From: Planctomycetota bacterium
GTDB taxonomy: Bacteria > Planctomycetota > GCA-2746535
Assembly: GCA_002746535.1 (NCBI GenBank)
Contig: NVWA01000030.1
Coordinates: 156 to 64,155, forward strand
Length of the DNA: 64,000 nt
Reading direction: 5' to 3'
Shown here: piece after piece, positions 25,679-35,031 of the stretch
Layout: each line of letters begins with the position of its first letter
Position numbering within the stretch: position 1 is the first letter of the stretch
The notes under the pieces: model-generated
What the model was told of the DNA's origin: nothing
Database searches by the model: none
The model's input: only the letters and a program-made list of their open reading frames with translations
Position numbers and translations under genes: made by a program

Positions 25679-26831
25679 TTTGTTTTTTCCAAAAAGAAGA
25701 TGGTATGAATAGGCTTGCAATAAATGCTAAGAGTGATAAATAGCCAGCGACTTGAAAGATAAAGTATAAAGGAAATCTTTCAGTCGTATAGCCAAAAACT
25801 AAATTTCCTAAAATTTGTCCTATTGCCGCAGAAAATGCCATGAAAATAGTTTGTCCGGAACTCCTAACTTTTTCTGGAATATGAATGGTTAAAATTTTGA
25901 TGACGGTAATAAAATAGACGCCAAAACCAAAAGTATGTAGAAATTGTGAGAAAAATATAGTCGTTGGATTGCTGGTATTGCTGATGATAAACCACCGTAA
26001 TCCTGTTATTAATAAACTTATTCTGAATAAGGATCCTAGAGAAAATTTCTTTAGAATATTTTCTGAGTATTTAAAAACAAATATTTCAAAGAAGGGTGAG
26101 ATTGCCCAGCATAAAGCAATAAATATGAGGGAAAATCCCATGGATTTTAAATAAGGGGAGAAGTAGACATAATTGCTAACAAAGGACATACCATGAATCA
26201 TTGAGGCCAAGAAGAATAATAAAAGCCCTGGAGATTTGAATAGTGCAATTAGATCTTTTGTATTTAAAGTATCGCCAGTATGTTCGATACTTATTGATTT
26301 GATCCCGCTTAAAAATCGTAAAAATAAAAAAAATGGCATCAAAAATAAAAGGGTGTAGTTGTTAACTTCGATTGAAAGATCAGTTTGAAAATAAATAAAG
26401 GGAATAATAAATAAATTCGTCAAACCAAAGGAGATGGTTCCCCATTGACGTATCTTTCCATAGGATTTGTTTTTGTGTTGGCAATAACTAATGGTCATGC
26501 TGTCAGTTAAAGCAAATAATGGATTCACAAAGATACCAACTGTTATGCCCATTAGGATATAGGAATAGTATTGATCGATGATTAGAGCTAAAGTAAATGC
26601 CACCGAACCAATCAGAGGGAAATAAATATTTAATGCTTTCCTGATTTTCTTTAAATCGGCGATTCTTCCCCAGAAAATATTCGAAACAAATGATATTGCC
26701 GGAACCATAGAAAATAAAAATGCAATTTGGCTACCGCTAAAACCTTTATCTATAAAATGTGCGGATAAAAATGAAGAAAATATTCCCAAGAAAGAAAAGA
26801 AAAAAACATAATTTAGTGAGAGAGCATACAT
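25656..26831 (-). CDS. MFS transporter (sugar/nucleoside-type permease)
   Basis: 391 residues with about 12 hydrophobic helices. The opening is LNYVFFFSFLGIFSSFLSAH, followed by the FWGRIADLKKIRKALNIYFP loop (MFS motif A region). The short loops and the G-rich helix near FLHTFGFGVYFITVIKIL suggest the MFS_1-like/LacY-related group such as the 3-phenylpropionate permease HcaT or nucleoside permeases. The direction of transport and substrate cannot be told. The 3' end overlaps the HAD phosphatase gene, so the two may handle a phosphorylated metabolite together. Confidence 0.85.
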   Translation of the reverse strand: MYALSLNYVFFFSFLGIFSSFLSAHFIDKGFSGSQIAFLFSMVPAISFVSNIFWGRIADLKKIRKALNIYFPLIGSVAFTLALIIDQYYSYILMGITVGIFVNPLFALTDSMTISYCQHKNKSYGKIRQWGTISFGLTNLFIIPFIYFQTDLSIEVNNYTLLFLMPFFLFLRFLSGIKSISIEHTGDTLNTKDLIALFKSPGLLLFFLASMIHGMSFVSNYVYFSPYLKSMGFSLIFIALCWAISPFFEIFVFKYSENILKKFSLGSLFRISLLITGLRWFIISNTSNPTTIFFSQFLHTFGFGVYFITVIKILTIHIPEKVRSSGQTIFMAFSAAIGQILGNLVFGYTTERFPLYFIFQVAGYLSLLAFIASLFIPSSFWKKQNATPNTE

Positions 26832-26931
26832 TTGTGGCTTATCAGTTCGACGAAAAGTGGGGCATTATAACGAAGATTTAACAGTTTGCTTAAGATTATT
26901 TATATAGCTAAAATAGAATAAAATTGAAGGT

Positions 26932-27501
26932 CTAATGTAGTTTATTAAGAGCGATTATTATTTTTTCAATAGGCAGTCCAACAACATTGTTAAAACTACC
27001 TTCAATCTTAGTGACGAACTTATCGCCATTTTCTTGTATGGCATAGGCGCCAGCTTTTCCGAAGGGTTCTCCGCTACCGATATAATCATTGATTTCTTCA
27101 GCTGTTATTTCTCGCATGGTTACCCATGTTGTATCATAATCGATGATTTTAATATTTGGTGCCATTAAACAATAGGCCGAAATAACGGCTTGCCTTTTAT
27201 CGGAGATCAAATTCAAAATTCTTTTGGCATCATCTTCATCTTGTGGTTTACCTAAAACTAAATCATCGACCGCCACTACTGTATCGGATGCTAGGATTAA
27301 TTCATTTGGACAATCCTTGAAGACATTTTCCGCTTTTAGTTGAGCATTTGTTAAGGCCGTTTCTATTGGGGATGCTAATGTGACTTCATCAACGTTGGGC
27401 ACAATAATTTTAAAAGGTATTTTATGCTCAGATAAAATCATATGTCTTCTAGGCGAAGAGGATGCTAATATTATTTGGGTGAACTTATCAGGTAAGATCA
27501 A
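26932..27501 (-). CDS. maf: Maf family nucleotide pyrophosphatase
   Basis: 189 residues with the Maf signatures: LASSSPRRHMIL at residues 12-23, the VDEVTLASPIE segment, ASDTVVAVDDLVLGKPQD and FGKAGAYAIQENGDKFV, then the GSFNNVVGLPIEKI ending. Maf proteins hydrolyse modified or canonical nucleoside triphosphates (dTTP/UTP or m7GTP type) for house-cleaning and influence septation. The short loop SPRRHMIL and EGSFNNVVGLP favour the YhdE/BSU28050-like dTTP/UTP subgroup, tentatively. The gene is monocistronic on this strand. Confidence 0.93.
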   Translation of the reverse strand: MILPDKFTQIILASSSPRRHMILSEHKIPFKIIVPNVDEVTLASPIETALTNAQLKAENVFKDCPNELILASDTVVAVDDLVLGKPQDEDDAKRILNLISDKRQAVISAYCLMAPNIKIIDYDTTWVTMREITAEEINDYIGSGEPFGKAGAYAIQENGDKFVTKIEGSFNNVVGLPIEKIIIALNKLH

Positions 27502-27610
27502 AGTATTTTCAATTTTTTAAAAACTTATTTTCTATTGAATTGTAATGTTCAATTTATTCATGTCATTGAATTAATTAAATTAATTCTGAAGATTCAATCG
27601 GGTTAATTTC

Positions 27611-27643
27611 GCTGGGAGCGCTGGCAACTTGCCAGCTTAAATG
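27611..27643. repeat. REP-like hairpin repeat, copy 1
   Basis: GCTGGGAGC then stem GCTGGCA, loop ACT, TGCCAGC, then TTAAATG. The same element occurs at 29082-29114 with a covarying stem. The two copies flank the esterase gene. Confidence 0.6.
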
Positions 27644-27724
27644 GCTCTCCCTAGTTACAGAATAACAAATAAGAACCTATTTCTCTTTTGAAACACCGAT
27701 TTTTAATTCAAAAATAGCATCAGC

Positions 27725-27759
27725 CGTAGGTTGGGCTGAGTAATGCGAAGCCCAACATT
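27725..27759. repeat. 35-bp inverted repeat, left copy
   Basis: This element contains TAGGTTGGGCTGAG and GAAGCCCAAC (itself a TTGGGCT/AGCCCAA hairpin). Its exact reverse complement is at 27929-27963. The pair encloses ~170 bp without a gene. The 27502-28160 interval holds only repeats and the upstream region of the esterase. Confidence 0.75.
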
Positions 27760-27928
27760 ATTAACATACATTTCGCAATTGTGTAAAAGAAGAATCAAGC
27801 GGAGTTGGTTTAGGAAAATACTACAACGATCCTGGTAGAATCTTTTGATTTAGAACTCTCCAGTAATTGATAATTTGTTATTAAAATCTATCATATCCCT
27901 TGACAGACTTGCAGACTATATTTCGTTA

Positions 27929-27963
27929 AATGTTGGGCTTCGCATTACTCAGCCCAACCTACG
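27929..27963. repeat. 35-bp inverted repeat, right copy
   Basis: Exact reverse complement of 27725-27759. A related GGGCAGCTTGCC element lies shortly after, near 28031-28050. Confidence 0.75.
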
Positions 27964-28160
27964 ACTAACGCCTATTTTCAAGCAAATATCTTTTATTCGC
28001 CTGCCCAACATTTATGGTGGGTACAACCAATGGGCAGCTTGCCAGTGCGCCCAGCAAAATTATTCTTATAGATTTTTAAGTGAAACAGGCTATATGTTTT
28101 AATTTTAATGTAATCCAAATGCTCTCTTTTGAAGAGTGTACTTTTCATAGGAAATTAATA

Positions 28161-29060
28161 ATGAAGCCTTTATTAATATTTTTTTTGTTATTTGTATTAG
28201 GTCTGTTAGGTACTATTGTTGAATGTAAAGATAGTAAGAAATCTGAATTTCTTGATATTCCATATGGCAAAGACCCGAGTCAAAAATTAGATTTCTGGAA
28301 AGCACCTGGTAAAGGTCGACGCCCTGTTATTATTAAAATTCACGGAGGAGGTTGGATGAATGGTGACAAGAGAAGTGCTTCAAAAAAAGAGATTGCAAAA
28401 TATGCTGCTCTAGGCATTTCTTATGCCTCAATCAATTATCGACATGTTCCAAGAAATCCGTTGCCAGCGCCGGTACATGATGCCGCGCGAGCCGTGCAAT
28501 TCATTCGTACGAAAGCAAAAGAATGGAACATTAATAAAAATAAAATTGGATTAACGGGTGATAGCGCTGGAGCTTGTTCGGCTATATGGATTCTTTTGCA
28601 CGATGATCTTAAAAATTCTAAATCTAAAGATCCCGTATTAAGAGAATCCACAAGAGTTAGCTGTGCCGTTGCTGGAGCAGGGCAAACTTCAATTGATCCT
28701 AAGGTGATAGAGAAGTGGATAGGGCCAAAGGTTCTAGAACATTCAATGATATTCTCATCAGTTGGTGCAAAAAGCAAAGATGAAATGTTAAGAAAATATA
28801 AATCCTATCAAAAGCTATACAAAGAATTTTCACCAATAAATCATCTGGATAAGAATGATCCACCATTACTTCTTCTTTATGGGTCAGACAATGAGCCTGA
28901 TACAAGAGGTAAAGCCATTCACCACTTTAAGTTTGGATTAAAATTGAAGGAGGCCTCTGACAAAGTAGGTCACGAATGCTACTTGAGAAGTGGGAGTTAT
29001 AAAAAGAAACAAAAGTATAGGTATGATATTAACTTTTTTAAAGCGATGCTTTTGAAATAA
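28161..29060 (+). CDS. Secreted alpha/beta hydrolase (esterase/lipase, HSL-like)
   Basis: ATG at 28161 is preceded by TAGGA and opens a signal peptide (PLLIFFLLFVLGLLGTIVEC). The oxyanion-hole motif HGGGWMNGDKRS and the nucleophile elbow GDSAGACSA place it in the hormone-sensitive-lipase/BD-FAE-like esterases; the catalytic Asp is expected in LLLLYGSDNEPD. The longer frame from 28080 lacks a ribosome-binding site. It is likely a periplasmic esterase removing acyl groups from polysaccharides (inference). It resembles the cytoplasmic hydrolase at 31581. REP-like repeats bracket the gene. Confidence 0.85.
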   Translation: MKPLLIFFLLFVLGLLGTIVECKDSKKSEFLDIPYGKDPSQKLDFWKAPGKGRRPVIIKIHGGGWMNGDKRSASKKEIAKYAALGISYASINYRHVPRNPLPAPVHDAARAVQFIRTKAKEWNINKNKIGLTGDSAGACSAIWILLHDDLKNSKSKDPVLRESTRVSCAVAGAGQTSIDPKVIEKWIGPKVLEHSMIFSSVGAKSKDEMLRKYKSYQKLYKEFSPINHLDKNDPPLLLLYGSDNEPDTRGKAIHHFKFGLKLKEASDKVGHECYLRSGSYKKKQKYRYDINFFKAMLLK

Positions 29061-29081
29061 ATTTGTCCTTGATGAGTGTTT

Positions 29082-29114
29082 GCTGGGAGCGCCGGCAGCT
29101 TGCCGGCTTAAATG
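29082..29114. repeat. REP-like hairpin repeat, copy 2
   Basis: GCTGGGAGC then stem GCCGGCA, loop GCT, TGCCGGC, then TTAAATG. A decayed third copy (AGCGCAGGC...GCCTTAAAT) follows near 29175-29200. Confidence 0.6.
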
Positions 29115-29352
29115 ATTTACACTATTTGCATAATAAGAAGTAAGAAAATGGCTCTTGTTTGAAGCAGTGACTGGTCAGCGCAGGCTAGTTTGCCTTAAAT
29201 TTGTAGTTTAAGAGTTTCGTTTAGTGCATTTGAGTTAGGCAAGTATGATTTTATAATAAAAATAATTTTCTCTTTGAGGAATTATGATTAATATCCACCT
29301 CTTTTCGAGAAGTGTCATATTTAATTATTTTTTTTAAGACTGGAGAGTTATT

Positions 29353-30672
29353 TTGAAAACAAGACGTGTTAGAAATCTTTCGGTAAAAACTAAAAAATCA
29401 CCAACTATTCAAGCTAGAAAAGCCATTATTCCAAGTTCTGTTAAATCAAAATCAACGAAATTTGATTTTGGTAATCGAGTGTTGTCTGAAATATTAGGAG
29501 GAGAAAAACAAGTCCCTTCTGTTAGCAAATATGAATTTGTAAAAGAAATTGGTGAAGGAGCACAAGGGGCTGTTTTTTTAGGCCATCAATTATCTGAGTT
29601 TGGTATCAAAAAACGTATTGCCATCAAAGTAATTAAAGATGAGTATGGTGAAAAAGAAATTAAAAAAATTGTAAGAGAAGCTAAATTGTTAGAGCTCTTG
29701 ACTCAGGGTAGTATTGTAGAAATGCTTGCACTTGAAAGTTTACCTGTATCTAGAAAAAGTAATAAGAAGGTTTATTTATTGATCGAAGAATTGATTGATG
29801 GTCAAAGTTTAGAGAAGTTAATGATGTTACATAAAAGAAAAAATTTATTAATGAATCCGGCTTTGATTGGTTTTACATTATATAGAGCAGCGCTAGCTTT
29901 AGACGAAGCTCATAATTTAAAGAATAGAAAAGGTGAAAAGTTAAACTTAGTCCATAGAAGTCTTTCTCCTTCAAATATTTTGTATAATGATAATGGTGGT
30001 ATTGTGAAGCTTTCAGATTTTGGAATGGCCACAATGGATGATTCCAGCTTGAGTGCCGATAAGCTAAAGGGCAAGCCACAGTATATGGCTCCGGAACAAT
30101 TTCAAGCTAAAAATAAGCCTTGCTCTGACATTTGGGCTTTAGGTGTTATTGGTTATGAGGCTTTGACTGGTTTTGTCCCTTATCAGATAAAAGGTAAAAC
30201 ATTATCTGAAGCTACTTCAATGTTTGTTGAACAGTCTCATTATACTTTGAGGTCACCGGCTGAAATTTTAGCAACTTCAAAATCTCATTATCAGCTTAAT
30301 AAGTTATCTGAAATAATTATGAATTGTTTAAACATTAATGGTCATAAGCGTCCTTCAGCAGATGATTTGCAACATTCGTTAGCATCTGAATTTTTATACT
30401 CTTCAGGCCTTGGACCAACAAATAAAACGATGGCAGCCTATTTGAATTTAGTTAAAGAAATGCCTGTGCAAGATGATTTTGTTGTGAGTGATATTAAAAT
30501 GAGTGAATCTGTGACGAACACTTTAAACAGAACTCTTCATATTAAAAAACCGATTTCAGCCATATGCGCACGAGTTTCTAAATCATTTAAAAATGAATTT
30601 TTAATTTCGATAAAAGCAAAACATAAAAACCCCTGTTTAAAGCCAGATAATGGTAGGGTTTATGGGGCGTAA
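29353..30672 (+). CDS. Serine/threonine protein kinase-like protein, probable pseudokinase
   Basis: Translation starts at TTG (29353) after TGGAGAG. A basic 60-residue head precedes a Hanks-type kinase domain. It has the glycine loop IGEGAQGAVFLG (66-77), the ATP-anchoring lysine K92 in IAIK, the helix-C glutamate E109, the catalytic loop VHRSLSPSNIL (200-210), the DFG motif at 222-224 and the activation-segment end MAPEQF. In the catalytic loop the essential aspartate of HRD is serine (H201-R202-S203), while N208 and DFG are kept. ATP binding may remain but phosphotransfer is doubtful. No transmembrane helix follows; the C-terminal 90 residues are not recognised. Confidence 0.85.
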   Translation: MKTRRVRNLSVKTKKSPTIQARKAIIPSSVKSKSTKFDFGNRVLSEILGGEKQVPSVSKYEFVKEIGEGAQGAVFLGHQLSEFGIKKRIAIKVIKDEYGEKEIKKIVREAKLLELLTQGSIVEMLALESLPVSRKSNKKVYLLIEELIDGQSLEKLMMLHKRKNLLMNPALIGFTLYRAALALDEAHNLKNRKGEKLNLVHRSLSPSNILYNDNGGIVKLSDFGMATMDDSSLSADKLKGKPQYMAPEQFQAKNKPCSDIWALGVIGYEALTGFVPYQIKGKTLSEATSMFVEQSHYTLRSPAEILATSKSHYQLNKLSEIIMNCLNINGHKRPSADDLQHSLASEFLYSSGLGPTNKTMAAYLNLVKEMPVQDDFVVSDIKMSESVTNTLNRTLHIKKPISAICARVSKSFKNEFLISIKAKHKNPCLKPDNGRVYGA

Positions 30673-30737
30673 GTTGAGAACCGTATTTCAGCATAGGGGC
30701 ATTTTTCATAGAGCACTAAATGTGTGATTTGGATTCT

Positions 30738-31475
30738 ATGAAATATATTTTTTTATGTTTTATCCTTTTTAATTTCTCTTTTTTATTTTGTGATGAGGTG
30801 AAAGTTTTAAATTTTCCAGGGGTTAATAATTATCCTTTTACCTTTGAGGATGAATCTGGTAATCGTTCTGGAATAGAAGTAGAGATATTAAATTGGATCG
30901 CAAAAGATGCTGGTTTTAAACTCAAATTAATTACGGCGAAAACTGATGGTAGGGATGCAAGAATATCCATGCTTGTTAATAAGGAAGTTGATGTCGTTAT
31001 TTATACGATGACAATAACTAAGGATAGGATGAAGAAAGTCAATTTTTCTGTTTCCTATTTTCAAGATGGGGTTGGGGTAGTTGTGAATTCAAAATCTAAT
31101 ATCAAAACAGTAAAAGATTTAAAAGGAAAGAATATTTATGCCAATTATAATTTTACGGCTTATAAATATTTGAATAAAAATAAGTCCATTGGTTGTAAAG
31201 TTTTTTATGGTCCTTTAAAAAAAGATATCTTTAAAATGATCTTAGATGGTGATATTGATGGGCATGCAGCTGATTATTCATATCTCAACCAAAGGTCTTT
31301 GCTGACAAATAAACTCAGGTTATTAAAAAGACTAAATTCAGAAGATTGGGGTATTGGTGTTAGTAAAGATAAACCTGGATTGTTAAAGCGAATCAACGCC
31401 TCATTAAAAAAAATGAAGCAAAATGGTGAGCTTAAAACGATATTGAAGAAATATAAATTAAAAAATAAATCCTAA
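30738..31475 (+). CDS. Periplasmic solute-binding protein family 3 (amino-acid type)
   Basis: The start is either ATG 30720 or ATG 30738; the latter gives a clean signal peptide (KYIFLCFILFNFSFLFCDE). The mature part is a two-lobe SBP family 3 domain: NYPFTFEDESGNRSGIEVEI, DVVIYTMTITKDRMKKVNFS, VNSKSNIKTVKDLKGKNI and WGIGVSKDKPGLLKRINASL. Such proteins deliver amino acids to ABC transporters or act as sensors. No permease or ATPase is next to it, so its partner lies elsewhere or it works alone in sensing. Confidence 0.88.
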   Translation: MKYIFLCFILFNFSFLFCDEVKVLNFPGVNNYPFTFEDESGNRSGIEVEILNWIAKDAGFKLKLITAKTDGRDARISMLVNKEVDVVIYTMTITKDRMKKVNFSVSYFQDGVGVVVNSKSNIKTVKDLKGKNIYANYNFTAYKYLNKNKSIGCKVFYGPLKKDIFKMILDGDIDGHAADYSYLNQRSLLTNKLRLLKRLNSEDWGIGVSKDKPGLLKRINASLKKMKQNGELKTILKKYKLKNKS

Positions 31476-31580
31476 ATTTCAAGAATTTTGATCATGATCA
31501 ACTTGATGCTCTGCTAATTTAATTAGATGATAAGGATCCATTTTTCTTCATCTGTGGTAGCATCCAGTATATATATTTTT

Positions 31581-32417
31581 TTAATTTAGATTAAAATGTT
31601 TTTTTAGAAATTGTAAGAAATCTTTTTTAAATCCTTCATTACCGTGTTCGTAATCGGTATCCATGACTACAGTGCAATCAACTCCTAGCTGATCTGTTTT
31701 TTCTTTTAAATATTTCCCCATATTGCTATGGTGAACATCTCCAGGTATCTTCTGATGTTTGTTATATTTTACAAGTAATGGAGGTGCTTTTTCATTTAGA
31801 AGTGTGATTGGACCACAGGCCTCTATGCGATCGATGGATTCTTGTGGTATTTCATCTTCATTCCAATTGAAATCATCAGCAACTCCAAAAAGTCTTTTCA
31901 TGGCAACATGATCATAGGCATTGCCAGGTACGATTTCTTTGATGATGCGTGGGTCATAGGTCGATTGTGCTTGCATAAGAACTAAACATGTCAGTTTAGT
32001 AGATTGTCTGGCTATTGGGTCCGAACTATTTGGATCAGCTAAATCATCTGAGTAGGCAAGCCACTGAGATATACCTGAACCAGCTGATCCGCCAGAAGCG
32101 GCAACTCGATTATTATCTAAATTCCAATTTCCAGCATTATGCCTAATAGTCTGAAGGGCTTTTGCACAATCTAACATTTGCATGGGAAAGGGACCTTCAT
32201 TAGTTAATCTGTAATTGGTGGTAAATGCGGAGATACCAGAACTAAGCATTTCTTCTAAGGGTACTTGATCTAAAATTCTAGCTTTATCACCTTGCATAAA
32301 TCCACCACCATGGACAATGAAAATGAATGGAGTCGGTTTTTTTGAATCGGCTAAATAGATATCAAAAACATTTCTTTCATGTGGACCGTAAGAGTAATTT
32401 TCAATTGTTGGTTTCAT
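31581..32417 (-). CDS. Alpha/beta hydrolase (esterase/lipase family)
   Basis: 278 residues without a signal peptide. The oxyanion motif is HGGGFMQGDKARILD and the nucleophile elbow is AASGGSAGSGISQW (GGSAG). The catalytic His is probably in DTDYEHGNEGF. The fold is the same as the secreted esterase at 28161. It follows the HpaB-like gene by 34 bp on the same strand and is probably co-transcribed, so it may hydrolyse an ester or lactone made or used by that monooxygenase pathway. Confidence 0.85.
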   Translation of the reverse strand: MKPTIENYSYGPHERNVFDIYLADSKKPTPFIFIVHGGGFMQGDKARILDQVPLEEMLSSGISAFTTNYRLTNEGPFPMQMLDCAKALQTIRHNAGNWNLDNNRVAASGGSAGSGISQWLAYSDDLADPNSSDPIARQSTKLTCLVLMQAQSTYDPRIIKEIVPGNAYDHVAMKRLFGVADDFNWNEDEIPQESIDRIEACGPITLLNEKAPPLLVKYNKHQKIPGDVHHSNMGKYLKEKTDQLGVDCTVVMDTDYEHGNEGFKKDFLQFLKKHFNLN

Positions 32418-32451
32418 TATTCACTTCTTTAACTATTTTTTATTTTAATAC

Positions 32452-33903
32452 TTATGATGACACATCAAATCCTTCAAGGCATTGGTCGACCAATTCTAAT
32501 GCTTCTTCAAATCCATAGTTCATGAAGGAGTAATTTCTAGCTACAAAAGGTGCTCCTGCATAAAACATTTCATATTGCTGATGTCTGCCGGCAAATTCAG
32601 ATCCAGTAAGTTCCCATATGACTTTAAATAATTTAATTTTATCTTTTGCAGAAGTGCCATTTGCACTTCTGATATAATGATTCATATCAGCTGCTGTTTC
32701 CTCGTTTTGAAGTTCAAATACTGAACTAGGTACTTGTAATGGACCTCCGCCTGCCAATTCGCGTATAATATTTATCATCCTTGGATAAAGTTCAGCTTGC
32801 AATCCCATTACACCATATAAAAACCGCGGATTGGGAATTACCACTCCCTTTGGATTTGTAATAGCTGTTGCTTCGGATGCCAGTAACATGCCCTCAACAA
32901 TTGAAACTAATGATGCCAATTCACCTAATTGTCCCATGACGGGAGGAAGCTTATCAATACCATTTGTTTCAGTTAACTTTTTAGCTAACCCTAAAAGGAA
33001 TTTTGATTTTGTTACCAATCGTATTTGGGCTTGATTATTACCAAGAATATGAGCTGGAGTACGGAAGAATTGCTCACGAACTTTTTTGATATCTCTATAA
33101 ACAAAGACGTCCTCCCATGGTACAAATACATCATTGAAAATGACAAGAGAATCTGTTTCATCAAATCTTGTTGACAGTGGGTAGTCAAAGACACTCGGTT
33201 GTCCCATTGCATAGCAGCGTCTAGGATAAAGCTTAACACCTTTAGCATTAACAGGTACAACTAATGATACCGCATAAGCTTCATCGCCAGGTTTTAAAGG
33301 CGTCATGCAAGTTAGAAAAATATAATCAGCAATTGTAGATGCCGTGCCTAGCATTTGTGCCCCTCTGATAACTAACCCGTCATCTCTTTCTTTATATATG
33401 CCGGCGGCTAAATGTGAATCTGCCAACTCTTGAGCAGTTTTGGTTCTATCAATTTGGGGTGGGATAATTACGTAGCTTAGATAAGAATTTTCTTCTCTTA
33501 TTTTCTTGTGAAATCTAGTTATGTTCTCACCAAATTTAGGGTCTGATTCTGCAAAAAAATCTGGATCACTAGCAAAGCCAGCTATGAATGATGCAACATG
33601 GTCAGGGCTTCTCCCTAAATGTCCGAAGGTGTTATCGGCACTTATGCTCAGACCTTTTCTGCGATGAATTAATTCTTCTTTTGATCGAGGAACCATGTGA
33701 CTTACTGGTACAGATTCCCCAGAATCAGGAGACGTAAAAGTCATTTCGTCTTTTTGTTCAATATATTTATCATATAGGTTGGCAACGGATTGAGTTACGC
33801 CAGAAAATGCTTGGTGTGTAACGACATTTTCAACTCGTTTGCCTTCAATGTATATTTCTCTGCCATCATCTAAGCTGTTTAAATATTCTTTACCTGTTCT
33901 CAT
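32452..33903 (-). CDS. HpaB-type flavin-dependent 4-hydroxyphenylacetate 3-monooxygenase family
   Basis: 483 residues with the HpaB/4-hydroxybutyryl-CoA dehydratase-like acyl-CoA-dehydrogenase fold: MRTGKEYLNSLDDGREIYIE and NTFGHLGRSPDHVASFIAGF. Further on come the YVIIPPQIDRTKT region, RGAQMLGTASTIADYIF, NDVFVPWEDVFVYRD and ELAGGGPLQVPSS. Such enzymes use FADH2 from a partner reductase to hydroxylate phenols, or act on other ring compounds. The reductase HpaC is not in the window. It is first in an operon with an esterase and divergent from a GntR-FCD regulator and a degradative operon. The exact substrate is unknown. Confidence 0.88.
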   Translation of the reverse strand: MRTGKEYLNSLDDGREIYIEGKRVENVVTHQAFSGVTQSVANLYDKYIEQKDEMTFTSPDSGESVPVSHMVPRSKEELIHRRKGLSISADNTFGHLGRSPDHVASFIAGFASDPDFFAESDPKFGENITRFHKKIREENSYLSYVIIPPQIDRTKTAQELADSHLAAGIYKERDDGLVIRGAQMLGTASTIADYIFLTCMTPLKPGDEAYAVSLVVPVNAKGVKLYPRRCYAMGQPSVFDYPLSTRFDETDSLVIFNDVFVPWEDVFVYRDIKKVREQFFRTPAHILGNNQAQIRLVTKSKFLLGLAKKLTETNGIDKLPPVMGQLGELASLVSIVEGMLLASEATAITNPKGVVIPNPRFLYGVMGLQAELYPRMINIIRELAGGGPLQVPSSVFELQNEETAADMNHYIRSANGTSAKDKIKLFKVIWELTGSEFAGRHQQYEMFYAGAPFVARNYSFMNYGFEEALELVDQCLEGFDVSS

Positions 33904-34013
33904 AATTAATTTTACTCCATTTAAAATCTAAATTATTTTTGTACGCTAATAGCTAAATACTTGGTTTTAAGTTACGGTTAGTTTTGGCTAATTAAACTAA
34001 AAATTATTCTGAA

Positions 34014-34035
34014 AGTATACTATGTGTTGCATGTA
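34014..34035. promoter_or_regulatory. Candidate GntR operator 1 (AGTATACTATGTG...)
   Basis: AGTATACTATGTG followed by TTGCATGTA. The core AGTATACT is palindromic. A near-identical element in reverse orientation lies at 34298-34316. The site is ~110 bp upstream of the HpaB-like gene. The remainder of 33904-34359 is AT-rich without a gene. Confidence 0.4.
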
Positions 34036-34297
34036 GGTCAATTGGATGGATGAAATATTTTGATTAAAGGCCCTTTTTATCAACTAAATTATCTAATTAG
34101 ATTAAACCAAATTATAACCTTTTTAATAACATTAATAGTAGGCCATTTATCTGCAATATCCCTTTAAATGTGTGAAAATTGCTTCTAAGCAAATATATTT
34201 GCCACTTTTATATATTTTCTATTTGAATATTCTCATTGCCTTTGGTACTTTAACCTTTAATAGTCAGACGGTTGTGAGAATCTTCTTGACCATTAAA

Positions 34298-34316
34298 ATG
34301 TATCACATAGTATGCT
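34298..34316. promoter_or_regulatory. Candidate GntR operator 2
   Basis: ATGTATCACATAGTATGCT is the reverse orientation of the first site, sharing CATA(A/G)TAT-CT-type core and TCACATAG/CTATGTG. It lies 44 bp ahead of the GntR gene, where a regulator would control its own operon. Confidence 0.4.
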
Positions 34317-34359
34317 ACATATAGGTAAAGAAAAATTATGTTTTAGATAGGAACTTTCT

Positions 34360-35031
34360 GTGGATACAGAAATTAAATTAAAGCCCGTTAGCAAATCAAA
34401 GACTCTCAAAGAGTCCGCTTATGATGAAATTAAAAAAATCATTATAGCGGGAAAGATTAACCCAGATAAGTATTACTCAGCAAATCAATTTGCAACAATG
34501 TTGGGGATTTCAAGAACTCCGGTGAGAGAAGCTGTCATGCAGCTAGCTTCAGAAGGATTTTTAGTATTACATAATGGTATCGGATTTAAGATTAAGGTAT
34601 CAAGTAGTAAAGAGATAAAAGATTTCTTTGAGACTCGAAAAATTTTAGAGATTTATTTAATTCAAAACTTTGCAGAAAAGATGGAGAAAAAGGATTTAGA
34701 CTATCTTGAAATTGAATTAGATATTATGAAAAAATATTCTATTACAGATGATGCTGAAGGTTTTATTGAATCAGATAAAAACTTTCATGCTTATTTTATG
34801 AAAAAATCTTCAAACGATTACTTGATCAATATCATGGAAGGCTTACAAGAGTTGATAACTATTATGGGTATTAAAACGATTCAACAATTAAAACGAAAAG
34901 AAAGTGTTATTGAAGAGCACCAAAATATTGTTGATGCATTAAAAAAGAATGATGTAAATGCTGCCATAAAAGCAATGTCCGACCATCTTGATCAAACAGA
35001 GGAGCTGTTACTTTCTAATGAGAGTTTGTAA
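34360..35031 (+). CDS. GntR-family regulator, FCD subfamily
   Basis: Start at GTG (34360). The N-terminal winged helix is SAYDEIKKIIIAGKINPDKY then YSANQFATMLGISRTPVREA. The C-terminal all-helical FCD ligand domain contains FFETRKILEIYLIQNF, the metal/ligand histidines in DKNFHAYFMKKSSN, EEHQNIVDAL and AIKAMSDHLDQTEELL. FCD regulators respond to carboxylate metabolites of catabolic pathways. It is first in a plus-strand operon (nitrilase, cupin, DUF2848, AXE1-like) and divergent from the HpaB-like operon, so it probably controls both, via the two repeated AGTAT(A/G)CT sites between them. Confidence 0.9.
   Translation: MDTEIKLKPVSKSKTLKESAYDEIKKIIIAGKINPDKYYSANQFATMLGISRTPVREAVMQLASEGFLVLHNGIGFKIKVSSSKEIKDFFETRKILEIYLIQNFAEKMEKKDLDYLEIELDIMKKYSITDDAEGFIESDKNFHAYFMKKSSNDYLINIMEGLQELITIMGIKTIQQLKRKESVIEEHQNIVDALKKNDVNAAIKAMSDHLDQTEELLLSNESL

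Noticed and set aside
27502..28160. CRISPR array
   Set aside because: Repeats are few, inverted or dispersed and lack regular spacers; no cas genes are present.
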